This document shows, piece by piece, positions 14,874 through 22,883 of a DNA stretch of 35,360 nucleotides. Made by a program: the position numbers and the translations under genes. Source of the stretch: Desulfobacteraceae bacterium CG2_30_51_40 (GTDB lineage Bacteria > Desulfobacterota > DSM-4660 > Desulfatiglandales > Desulfatiglandaceae); NCBI GenBank assembly GCA_001874005.1, contig MNYJ01000154.1, positions 1 through 35,360 on the forward strand. Direction: 5' to 3'. How positions within the stretch are numbered: the stretch's first letter is position 1; every line of letters starts with the position of its first letter. The notes under the pieces are model-generated. The model saw only the letters and a list, made by a program, of their open reading frames with translations, was not told the DNA's origin and ran no database searches.

Positions 14874-17800
14874 CCAAGCACCTCCGCGACCTTCCTCCCA
14901 AGCTCGGTCAGATCAAAGGGCTTCTGGATAAAGCCGCAGCGGCCGCTGTCAAGCATTCTTCTTGCCTGCTCCTCAAGGCTGTAGCCGCTTGAAAGAAGAA
15001 CCCTGACTGCCGGATTGATCTTCTTCAGCCGCTCAAAGAGCGCAGCCCCACCCATTTCAGGCATAATCATGTCGAGGATTACCAGACCAATCTTAGCACT
15101 CTCCCTATTAAATATCTCGATGGCTTCCATCGCCCCCGAGGCTGTAAGAACTTCGTATCCCAAACGCTCAAGCATGGTGCGTCCGACATCCAGTATCATA
15201 TCCTCATCATCAACCAGGAGCAATCTCCCCGTCCCCTTTATGGAACCTTGTGATACGCCTGCCCTTTGAGTCTCACGCGGCACCTCTTTTTCCATTGCCG
15301 GGAGATATATGTGAAAGCTGCTGCCTTTTCCGGGCGCACTTTCCACAGCGATAAATCCTCCGTGGTTCTTCACGATCCCGTAAACAGAGGCAAGGCCAAG
15401 CCCAGTGCCCCTTCCCTTTTCCTTTGTGGTGAAAAAAGGCTCAAAAATCCTTTGCCTGGTCGCCTTATCCATGCCTGATCCCTTATCCGTTACCGAGAAC
15501 CTGACATATCTTCCGGGAAGCGCACTCAACGATTCGGCCTGCACCTTGCCTAAGGACACGTTTTCAGTCTTAACAAAAATTGCTCCACCGACCGCTGTCT
15601 CACCCTTTTCGTAATCAGTCATTGCCTGGGCGGCATTGACGTAGAGATTCATGAGCACCTGTTCCAGTTGCCCCTTGTCGGCTGCAACCGGCCAAAGGTC
15701 ACTTTGAAAATCCTCACGAATGACTATATCCTTTCTCGCGCGGCCAAAGATAACATTGTGTTCTTTAATGAGACTGCCGATGTCTGTGGGCCTTACCTCG
15801 TATTTTCCTCCCCTTGCAAATCCAAGCAACTGGCGGGTCAACTGCGCTCCCTGCCGAACATATTTTTCAATATCAGCCAACCCATGATAAAACGGGCTAT
15901 CCTTTTGAATGTCCATCAATATCAATGAAATGTTTCCCTGTATGGCCATAAGCAGATTATTGAAGTCATGTGCGATGCCGCCGGCAAGGGTGCCTATGGC
16001 CTCCATCTTCTGAATCTGCTGAAGGCCGGCTTCGATCCTTTTTCTCTCAGTCAGATCGGTGAGGCTTACCACCATTCCCCTGGGCTTACCTCCTGAGCCC
16101 TTTATCAAGGAAGCGCTTATCAAGACACCAAGCACCCTTCCGTCCTTGGTAAGCCTTCTGGTTTCGAGCGGACCTGCCTGGCTGTTTTCATAGAGTTCTT
16201 TTATCCTGGCCATGGTCTTTTCCACTTCATCTTCGGGAACAAACGGGATCTTTTTCCCTGCCAGCTCATCGGCACTCCAGCCGAATACCCCCGTAAAGGA
16301 ACGGTTGAGGAAAAGAAGCTTTCCTTCAGTATCATAGACCGCGATGGGATTAGGCGTCGCCTCGAGAATGGCACTGATCCTCTCCTCCCTCTCCCTGATC
16401 TGCCTATCGGCCATCACCCTGGCTGTGACATCTCGGCCTATGCCGCTTATGTATGGAAGACCTTTCTCGGGCTTTACGAGATTACTCAGATATTCGACAT
16501 AGAGTTTTCGACCGTCCTTGGTAAAATAAACGGAAGTTCCCTGAGACCGCCCGGTCTCCTTAATCTTGCCCACATACTCCGTGATGAAGAACGGCCTCAG
16601 TTCCGGCTTCATGAAATCCGATACAGGTCTGCCTATAAACTCCCCGGGTTCATAACCAAAGAGAGTGGTCATGGCCCGGTTTGCGCTCGTCAATCTTCCT
16701 TCGAGATCCTGGGTGTAAACAAGGTCCGAAACCGAGTCGAACAAGTCTCTAAACCTCTTTTCAGACGCCTTAAGCTCGTCCTCTGCCGTCCTGCGCTCAG
16801 TTATGTCCCTGGCGATGCAGTGCATGGTTTCAATATTACCGTCCTGCCCGGCTATAGGCCTGTTGATGACCGAATACCATCTGTAGATACCATCCTTTCT
16901 CTTCCCACGCATTTCAAAAGAGCATGACTCCCCATTAATAACCTTTTCATGGGCCTCTTTGGCCTTCTCAATGTCATCATTGTGGATAAACCCCGCTATC
17001 GAGTTACCGATCACCTCTTCTCGATTGTAGCCCATCTGAGTGATAACGGCCTCATTTACCACCAGAAATCGCCCCTCTGCATCAAGCGTATAGATGATGT
17101 CAACGGCATTTTCGAAAAGGTCTCTGTATTTTGCCTCGCTTTCCTTAAGCCTTGTCTCCCGCTGTTCTATTGCCTCGGCCATGGCATTGAGCCCCTCTGA
17201 TATCTGCCGTATCTCCTCGTAACGCGCAGGGGAGGTAGTCAGGCTGTAATTTCCCAGCGAAACCTTTCTTGTCGTATCGGCAAGAATAGACAGCGGAGCA
17301 ACCGCTCTTTTTATGAAAAAGCCAACCAGGATGAGGGCGGCAGCACATACCAGCACGGTCAAGCCAATGAGAATCCTCCTTACGTTAATGACCGCGGCAA
17401 AGGCCTCCCTCTCAGGCTGGATAACGACTGTAAGCCACCCTGTCTCAGGCACCAGTGCGACACTTCCTATATTCTTTTCCTTTCCGAATACGTAAGGGTA
17501 AGTACCTTCTTTTCCCTTGAGGCCTTCCCGAATCATTTCCAGATTAAGGAAGTTCACTCGCTCTCTTACAAAGGACGCGTCCGGATGGGCGATGGCAGTG
17601 CCTGTCCGATCTATAATGGCGGCATACCCACTTCCCGCGACCTTGATGACCCCCGTTATCTTCTGGAGTTCTTCAAGATTCAGATCAGCGGCCAGTATGC
17701 CTTTAGCATAAGGCGCGGCAATGCTTATGGCCGGATATCCCGACCTTGATGAGAGATATACCGCCGACCATGAGGGTCTGCCCGATGAGCCTGCTTTCTT

Positions 17801-18199
17801 AATAAAGGATAGCCCCGAATGATCGAGCCCTATTAGGTCCTTTCTGTAGGGGGCAACCGTTTTAATTACTCCAAGAGCGTCAAGGAGCCTGACGTTTGTT
17901 AGCATCTTGTATCTTCGCACCAGCAGTTCAAGATGCTCGTGTGGGCCAGGGCCGAGATACTCTTCCATCAAACCTATCTGCTCTCCGGTGTATTCGAGAA
18001 GAGACATATAATCGCTCAGATAGCGGCTGATTTCACCCGCAGCGGTTCTTGCGGTCAGAAGATTTCGCTCGAAAATCTCCTTTTCAAGGGACCTGGAAAA
18101 AAGCTGCAAGAACGCTATACCCAGTATTAAAATGGGGATACATGCGGCACAGAGGCCATAAGTAGTAACCGTCTTCTTAAGACTTGAGTGTCTAGGCAT
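14870..18199 (-). CDS. Cache-HAMP-PAS3-histidine kinase-receiver hybrid sensor
   Basis: The protein has 1109 residues. In order: a membrane helix (about 10-33), a periplasmic double-Cache-like region (about 35-270), a second helix (about 272-298), HAMP (about 298-350), three PAS domains starting near 355, 480 and 610 (each with a DLF or SAI opening and GY/GW plus F motifs), and a HisKA domain with phospho-acceptor His744 in GGIAHDFNNLL. The HATPase domain follows (N box LYVNAAQAM, G boxes DKGSGM and GRGTGLGLA). A C-terminal receiver domain has phospho-acceptor Asp1043 in VILDMIMPEMGG and a lysine in FIQKPF. No DNA-binding output is fused, so a separate phosphorelay partner is needed; none is in the window. 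The start is 3 bp after the stop of a periplasmic-binding lipoprotein, suggesting that this pair senses the same ligand. Confidence 0.93.
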   Translation of the reverse strand: MPRHSSLKKTVTTYGLCAACIPILILGIAFLQLFSRSLEKEIFERNLLTARTAAGEISRYLSDYMSLLEYTGEQIGLMEEYLGPGPHEHLELLVRRYKMLTNVRLLDALGVIKTVAPYRKDLIGLDHSGLSFIKKAGSSGRPSWSAVYLSSRSGYPAISIAAPYAKGILAADLNLEELQKITGVIKVAGSGYAAIIDRTGTAIAHPDASFVRERVNFLNLEMIREGLKGKEGTYPYVFGKEKNIGSVALVPETGWLTVVIQPEREAFAAVINVRRILIGLTVLVCAAALILVGFFIKRAVAPLSILADTTRKVSLGNYSLTTSPARYEEIRQISEGLNAMAEAIEQRETRLKESEAKYRDLFENAVDIIYTLDAEGRFLVVNEAVITQMGYNREEVIGNSIAGFIHNDDIEKAKEAHEKVINGESCSFEMRGKRKDGIYRWYSVINRPIAGQDGNIETMHCIARDITERRTAEDELKASEKRFRDLFDSVSDLVYTQDLEGRLTSANRAMTTLFGYEPGEFIGRPVSDFMKPELRPFFITEYVGKIKETGRSQGTSVYFTKDGRKLYVEYLSNLVKPEKGLPYISGIGRDVTARVMADRQIREREERISAILEATPNPIAVYDTEGKLLFLNRSFTGVFGWSADELAGKKIPFVPEDEVEKTMARIKELYENSQAGPLETRRLTKDGRVLGVLISASLIKGSGGKPRGMVVSLTDLTERKRIEAGLQQIQKMEAIGTLAGGIAHDFNNLLMAIQGNISLILMDIQKDSPFYHGLADIEKYVRQGAQLTRQLLGFARGGKYEVRPTDIGSLIKEHNVIFGRARKDIVIREDFQSDLWPVAADKGQLEQVLMNLYVNAAQAMTDYEKGETAVGGAIFVKTENVSLGKVQAESLSALPGRYVRFSVTDKGSGMDKATRQRIFEPFFTTKEKGRGTGLGLASVYGIVKNHGGFIAVESAPGKGSSFHIYLPAMEKEVPRETQRAGVSQGSIKGTGRLLLVDDEDMILDVGRTMLERLGYEVLTASGAMEAIEIFNRESAKIGLVILDMIMPEMGGAALFERLKKINPAVRVLLSSGYSLEEQARRMLDSGRCGFIQKPFDLTELGRKVAEVLG

Positions 18200-18202
18200 T
18201 TT

Positions 18203-19387
18203 TTACTCCAATGTCCTGAACTGCCCATCTGAGACCTTCGTCACGGAAAGTTTTCTCACCGCGTCCCCGAACGAATCTATCTCGAAGTCACCCTGAAGTC
18301 CCTTGAATCTCTTGATAGCAACTATTGTCTGCTTGAGCTTTAGCGGATCAGGTTCCCTTGATAATGCGGAAAACAAAACCATCGCAGCTTCGTAACCATA
18401 TCCCGCTGGAAAGCTTGGCTCGGCTCCGAATCTGTTCTTGAAACTCTCCTTGAAAGCTACATATTCTTCGCTCTCCGAACCTGTGATGAAAAACTCCGCA
18501 ATAACCACCCCCTCGACGGCCCTTCCTCCGTTCTGGATGAACTCATCGGTCATGGCCCATCCGCTTGAAAAAAATGGAAGGCTCTTTTCAATCTTTCTTA
18601 TCTGCTGGCAGATCATTGCCGCATCAATGGCCGAAGCAATGACAAGTACACCACTACAACCGGAGGAGACAAGCCGCATGGCAAGCATTTCAAAGGAGGC
18701 ATCATCACCTTTCGAGTAGGTGACCACTGAGGATAAAAGTCCTCCAAGCTCCTTGAACCTGGAGTTGAAGGCCTCCGCATAGCTTTCACAATAGGCCCTG
18801 TTTTCAAGATCGTATATGACGGCAATCCTGTCCGTGCCGGCCCTGCCAAATGCATAATCGGCAAGTCTTCGCGGTGTCTCAATGCTTGTTCCTACAACCC
18901 TCATAAACCAGTCATCCTTGCCGGTCAATTCTCCGGTGCTTGTGGTAGGGCTCAGCAGCAGTGTCTTTTTTTCATTAATGAGTGGCATTACAGCCGTACT
19001 CATGGCACTTGTCATGTGACCGATTATTGCAGCCACCCCTTCCTTGATCAGTTCGGAGTCAACCTCAAGTGCACGCGCAGGGTCCTGCCTGTCATCCTTG
19101 ATAAGCAATTCCAAAGGCCTTCCATTGATCCCTCCGGCCTTGTTTATCTCTTCCACAGCCAAAATCACCCCGTTTCTACCTGCCGTGCCTAGATCTGAAT
19201 AGCGGCCTGTCAGGCCTCCGGCAAAACCGATCTTGATTACGGGTTTTTCCTTTTGGCAAGATACGGTCATGGCAAGTGCGGCAACCAGGATGGCCGCACT
19301 CAGGCGGATTTGAAAAAAGAAGAGTGAACGGATTACATGCCGCAATCGGGCGTATTTGATGCAAGGAGCCTTGGCCAAATCATTCAT
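18203..19387 (-). CDS. Periplasmic-binding (Peripla_BP_6) lipoprotein paired with sensor kinase
   Basis: The protein has 394 residues from the ATG at 19387, which has GAGGGG a few bases upstream; an ATG at 19414 would add nine residues. A hydrophobic segment ends in AALAMTVSCQKEK, with Cys44 as the probable lipidated residue; the basic N-terminal region before it is unusually long, so the true start may be uncertain. The mature protein begins IKIGFAGGLTGRYSDLG and continues with INKAGGINGRPLELLIKDD and VAAIIGHMTSAMSTAVMP, the classic LIV-binding-protein fold. There are no permease or ATPase genes beside it. Instead the gene is followed after 3 bp by the Cache sensor kinase, so it more likely acts as a signal-binding protein for the kinase than in transport. 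Its promoter must lie in or beyond the MITE that begins 33 bp upstream. Confidence 0.9.
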   Translation of the reverse strand: MNDLAKAPCIKYARLRHVIRSLFFFQIRLSAAILVAALAMTVSCQKEKPVIKIGFAGGLTGRYSDLGTAGRNGVILAVEEINKAGGINGRPLELLIKDDRQDPARALEVDSELIKEGVAAIIGHMTSAMSTAVMPLINEKKTLLLSPTTSTGELTGKDDWFMRVVGTSIETPRRLADYAFGRAGTDRIAVIYDLENRAYCESYAEAFNSRFKELGGLLSSVVTYSKGDDASFEMLAMRLVSSGCSGVLVIASAIDAAMICQQIRKIEKSLPFFSSGWAMTDEFIQNGGRAVEGVVIAEFFITGSESEEYVAFKESFKNRFGAEPSFPAGYGYEAAMVLFSALSREPDPLKLKQTIVAIKRFKGLQGDFEIDSFGDAVRKLSVTKVSDGQFRTLE

Positions 19388-19420
19388 GTGAACCCCTCTG
19401 CATAAGTATGGCATTATTTA

Positions 19421-19562
19421 GTGTCCATCCGGAAATGGCTATTTTCACCGATTTAGGTGTTGGGCTCAAATTTTAATCCTCGAAATACGTCAATGTATTC
19501 CTTTGGTTAAAATTATCGCCCGCCTTGAACTCGACGAAACTATCTCATTTCCGGATGGACAC
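19421..19562. mobile_element. MITE-like 142-bp palindromic element, copy 2, with an extra terminus
   Basis: This is the same element as at 3222 and 35188, in the same orientation and of equal length, flanked by TA at 19419-19420 and 19563-19564. It differs from the 35188 copy at four positions. Its left terminus GTGTCCATCCGGAAATG is here a perfect 17-bp inverted repeat of the right terminus. Directly after it, 19565-19586 reads like a second, diverged right end (CATTTCCGAACGGACAC followed by TA), so the element may have landed in or beside an older relative. It lies between the promoter-less start of the binding-protein/kinase operon and the LOG gene. Confidence 0.85.
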
Positions 19563-19564
19563 TA

Positions 19565-19968
19565 TCTCATTTCCGAACGGACACTATCTATTTACCGTGA
19601 AAATACACCCCCCACCCCGACCCTCCCCCGCGCAGGGGGAAGGAAAATCCTTGGCCTCGTAAAGTGTAGAGCCGGGGGAGGATTTTCATTTGCGGGGGCG
19701 ACAAAATTCTTTTGTCATGAGCGTTTATACAATTTAAGACATTACCCAGCCTTAGGCTTTTTTTATTAAAGATTATGCCCAGATAGAAAAGCTGTCAAGC
19801 GATTAAATATCTCCTGAAAAGAGATTCCCCAAACTTCTTTAAGGTATAAATTATCTTTGCCATTGTCTGAAAGGCAATGTTAAAAGGAGGATATTTTTCT
19901 GCGAGGATGGGACTTTCCTCCACAAGAGACAGACAAAAACTCTTTATGAGATTCCCGGAGGAGCAATA
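19565..19968. other. Gene-free stretch with repeat remnants upstream of the LOG-family gene
   Basis: About 400 bp hold no credible gene. The first 22 bases are a diverged MITE end. From 19596 to 19692 a GC-rich region resembles the REP-like repeat (see separate entry). From 19740 the sequence becomes A+T-rich. CATTG (19861-19865) and CAATG (19875-19879) form a small hairpin just before AAAAGGAGG. A ribosome site GGAGGAG (19957-19963) precedes the ATG at 19969. I see no promoter here that I would defend. Confidence 0.5.
19596..19692. repeat. GC-rich palindromic repeat, divergent member
   Basis: TGAAAATACACCCCCC (from 19598) and GGGGGAGGATTTTCA (to 19688) form inverted ends around a run of CCCTCCCCC and its partner. 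The pattern matches the repeats at 6628 and 30048, but the middle is longer and different, so it is either a diverged member or an independent REP sequence. Confidence 0.45.
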
Positions 19969-20862
19969 ATGATTAAAATTGAGCGAAGCGAAGTTTTTCC
20001 CTCAGCTCACGAGGATGCGAAGGCAGCCGAGCTATGCCCGGTATCGCCCCAGACCCTCTCCGATGCATATCGCCTTGCATATACCGATTACGACTTCATG
20101 ATGCGCGATGAACTCCGTCCTGTACGTCTTCAACTTGAACTCATGAAGCCGGAACTCATTTTGAACAGCCATAAAATCCAGGGAACCGTTGTAATCTTCG
20201 GAAGCGCAAGGATACCTGAACCCGCAGAAGCCCTGAGGCAGTTCAAGGCAGCAGAAGAAGGAGTCAGGAAAAACCCGGAAAACGCATCCTATATCCGTGA
20301 ACTTGAAAAGGCCCGCAAGGCCCTGGAGAGATCCAGATATTATGAGGAGGCGCGCAAACTTGCCCGTCTTGTTTCCGAAGCCAACAAGGCATCTTCCGTC
20401 TTCAATCTCGTGGTGGTGACAGGAGGAGGGCCGGGGATAATGGAGGCGGCCAACAGAGGGGCAAGCGAGGCAGACTGCATAAGCGTTGCGCTGAACATAG
20501 TACTTCCCCATGAGCAGAGACCGAATCCTTACATAACACCCGAACTTTGTTTCCAGTTCCATTATTTTGCAATAAGAAAGATGCACTTTCTCATGCGTGC
20601 AAAGGCCCTTGTAGTATTTCCCGGCGGCTACGGCACCCTTGATGAACTCTTTGAGACCCTCACTCTGATCCAGACAGGAAAGATCAAACCTTTTCCAGTG
20701 CTGATATTCGGAAAGGCTTTCTGGGAAAGGATCATCAACTTTAATGTCCTGGTGGAGGAGGGAACAATATCGGAGGAGGATATCAAGATATTTCGGTACG
20801 TGGAAACGGCGGAAGAGGCGTTTGAAATAGTCTCAAAGACTTCTGAAATCCGGAGCTCATAA
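19969..20862 (+). CDS. LOG-family (TIGR00730-type) Rossmann-fold protein
   Basis: The protein has 297 residues, with CCCGGAGGAGC ahead of the ATG at 19969. The family motifs are GGGPGIMEAANRGA and PGGYGTLDELFE (about residues 217-228), which form the nucleotide-binding and catalytic pocket of LOG enzymes. These were once called lysine decarboxylases but act as phosphoribohydrolases on cytokinin-type or other nucleoside 5'-monophosphates. At 297 residues it is longer than the 180-200-residue LOG core; the surplus is an N-terminal extension and a charged helical insertion around residues 85-140. The next gene, an aldehyde ferredoxin oxidoreductase, begins 43 bp downstream and is probably co-transcribed. 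The real substrate, and any link to the oxidoreductase, is unknown. Confidence 0.88.
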   Translation: MIKIERSEVFPSAHEDAKAAELCPVSPQTLSDAYRLAYTDYDFMMRDELRPVRLQLELMKPELILNSHKIQGTVVIFGSARIPEPAEALRQFKAAEEGVRKNPENASYIRELEKARKALERSRYYEEARKLARLVSEANKASSVFNLVVVTGGGPGIMEAANRGASEADCISVALNIVLPHEQRPNPYITPELCFQFHYFAIRKMHFLMRAKALVVFPGGYGTLDELFETLTLIQTGKIKPFPVLIFGKAFWERIINFNVLVEEGTISEEDIKIFRYVETAEEAFEIVSKTSEIRSS

Positions 20863-20905
20863 ACCGCCCGTGGATTGTCTTTAATCGCTTTAGCGGAAAG
20901 ATGCC

Positions 20906-22792
20906 ATGAGTGAAAAGACTTATTTAATCAAGGTGCTGATGCTAGATGCATCGAGCGGCTTTTATAAGATCATGCGTTACCATGTCGGAGATTTTTTCGG
21001 ACCCGTTGATCTGGGCATTCACCTCTCCTACAAACACAACAGCCTTAATATCGGGGCCGGGCTCTTTGCCGGATCGGTATTTCCAGGCTCAAATCGTCTT
21101 ATATTCACGGGCATATCGCCTTGCTGGCATGGATTCTACATATCCTCCATGGGCGGGGCCGCCTTGGTCTTTGATAACCTCGGGATCAACATGCTTTCGA
21201 TCATCGGCAGGGCGCCTCATCCTTCCATCATCTACCTAAACAGGAACCACGGCGAAGAAATTGAGGTGGAATTAGCCGGGGCAGCACCCGATGTTGTATG
21301 GAATAAAGGGCGAAAGGGAGTTTACGCAGTTATGGAAGAGGCCCTCGATCTTTTCGGGGACAGATATGAGAGCGATCCAAGGGTGCTCTCCTGCGGTCCA
21401 GCATCTCTTTATAGCGATTTTGGTGCGATTTGTTCCCCTCCCATTCAAAAGCGTTCACTGTCATTTGCAGACACATGGGCCGGAAGAGGCGGTTTCGGGT
21501 CCAAGCTCATGCAAGAGCACGGGATACTTGGAATCATATACGGCGGAACACACATTGACGAAGATTTCTGTGACCGCTCGGTTGCCGATCAATGGTTCAA
21601 GGACAAATACCACCAGCGCATGGCGGCAAAGGATCTTGAGGCGACCACCAAATACAGATACGACCCAAAGTTCAACACTGGCGGCACCTTCGGGGTAAAC
21701 TATGCCTCTATGGAGGGAAACATCCTTGCATTCAACTACCGGAGCGTCTATTGGAGCGAAGAAGAGCGAAGGGACTTGCACAGGCGCTTCATAGCAGATC
21801 ATTATCTCAAGCAGTTCAATGAAGAAACAATTAAGCCTAAGAAGCAGAAGACCTGCGGAGAGCCTTGTGCAGCAGTATGCAAGAAGCTAAACGGCCCATA
21901 CAAAAAAGACTATGAGCCCTATCAGGCCATGGGACCTCTTTGCGGCATATTCGATCAGCGCGCAGCCGAGATGCTCAACCACCATTCCGACACTCTGGGC
22001 TTCGACGCCATAGCGGCGGGAGGGGTCCTTTCGTGGCTCATGGATTGTATGGATGAGGGGGTCATGGAGCCTCAAGAGCTGGGGGTTGTCCAAAGACCGC
22101 ACTGGGACATGAAGTCCTTTGACGTTGTCGAAGACTCCATGCACAACGCAAGCATTGGAAAGGCCCTCCTGGACGAGATGGTTAGGCCTGGGGGCAATAT
22201 CCCGCTAGGCCTCGGACCCAGGAAATTTGCCCGCCGTCTGGCAAGGAAGAAGGGAAAGAGAGTTATGGATCTTTTTGTCCATAACGCATTTGCCAGGCAG
22301 GGATGGATGGTTCCAAACCAGTACTGGACTCCGGGAGTATTCGCTCCCATGCCCATAGTTGGAAAATATTACATGCACTACGGCCAGGACTTCCTGCCTC
22401 CGAGGGAACTCGGCAGAGAGAATGCCCGCCGCATGCTTAAGGAACTCATGTTGGACAATCTGGGAATATGCCGTTTTCACAGGGCATGGGCAGAGGATCT
22501 GATGCCCGATATATTGGAGAAGATCTTCGGACTAAAAGACAGGTTCCTCGAATCGGTAAGGCTTACCGCGAGCCGCATAGCAAGCAGGAATGCATCGGTT
22601 TTCTGGGAATCGGAGCGCAATATTGACACGGTCTTTAGCTTTCTTAGAAGGAAGAAGGTGGACGAAGCGGAAAACCCTGACCTTGACCATTGGCTGGAGT
22701 TCTTCGCTCAGGACAAGCAGGCAGCAGCCTATGAATTCTGGTATGAGATCCACAAGGGCATACACGAGACGCTCAGGGAGTTCCCCGCCTGA
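20906..22792 (+). CDS. Aldehyde ferredoxin oxidoreductase family protein (tungstopterin-type)
   Basis: The protein has 628 residues. The N-terminal pterin-binding domain has the family pattern with GAGLFAGSVFPGSNRLIFTG, SSMGGAALVFDNLGI and ADTWAGRGGFGSKL. Cysteines 317, 321 and 325 (TCGEPCAAVC) and Cys522 (LGICRFH) probably hold the single 4Fe-4S cluster; the first spacing is three residues rather than the CX2C of the Pyrococcus enzyme. LGFDAIAAGGVLSW is the helix that normally follows the first cluster ligands. Family members oxidise aldehydes, or reduce acids, with ferredoxin as partner in the cytoplasm. Length and motifs are intact. It follows the LOG gene, and no ferredoxin or pterin gene lies beside it, so the physiological substrate is open. 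Confidence 0.9.
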   Translation: MSEKTYLIKVLMLDASSGFYKIMRYHVGDFFGPVDLGIHLSYKHNSLNIGAGLFAGSVFPGSNRLIFTGISPCWHGFYISSMGGAALVFDNLGINMLSIIGRAPHPSIIYLNRNHGEEIEVELAGAAPDVVWNKGRKGVYAVMEEALDLFGDRYESDPRVLSCGPASLYSDFGAICSPPIQKRSLSFADTWAGRGGFGSKLMQEHGILGIIYGGTHIDEDFCDRSVADQWFKDKYHQRMAAKDLEATTKYRYDPKFNTGGTFGVNYASMEGNILAFNYRSVYWSEEERRDLHRRFIADHYLKQFNEETIKPKKQKTCGEPCAAVCKKLNGPYKKDYEPYQAMGPLCGIFDQRAAEMLNHHSDTLGFDAIAAGGVLSWLMDCMDEGVMEPQELGVVQRPHWDMKSFDVVEDSMHNASIGKALLDEMVRPGGNIPLGLGPRKFARRLARKKGKRVMDLFVHNAFARQGWMVPNQYWTPGVFAPMPIVGKYYMHYGQDFLPPRELGRENARRMLKELMLDNLGICRFHRAWAEDLMPDILEKIFGLKDRFLESVRLTASRIASRNASVFWESERNIDTVFSFLRRKKVDEAENPDLDHWLEFFAQDKQAAAYEFWYEIHKGIHETLREFPA

Positions 22793-22883
22793 TCCGCATC
22801 CTCCGGGTGCAGCCGGCGCTGACAAGAGAATTGCTCTTCCCTGATCGCCCCGGGGTGATTCGGGGAAAATAAATCTGCAAAAG

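Noticed and set aside
14870-18199. Possible fusion or frameshift in the very large sensor protein
   Set aside because: All domains follow in the usual order in one frame with normal linkers, so the length is simply due to three PAS domains plus a receiver.
19748-19766. AGCC-TTA-GGCT followed by seven T residues
   Set aside because: It looks like a terminator, but the stem is only four base pairs and no plus-strand gene ends before it.
19503-19769. An 88-codon open frame through MITE copy 2
   Set aside because: It runs through the palindromic element and the GC-rich repeat, has no ribosome site, and its codons change character at the repeat borders.
22793-22883. CCCCG-CGGGG inverted repeat between the convergent oxidoreductase and cytochrome genes
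   Set aside because: It could be a shared terminator, but no T-run follows on either strand, so I do not list it as one.
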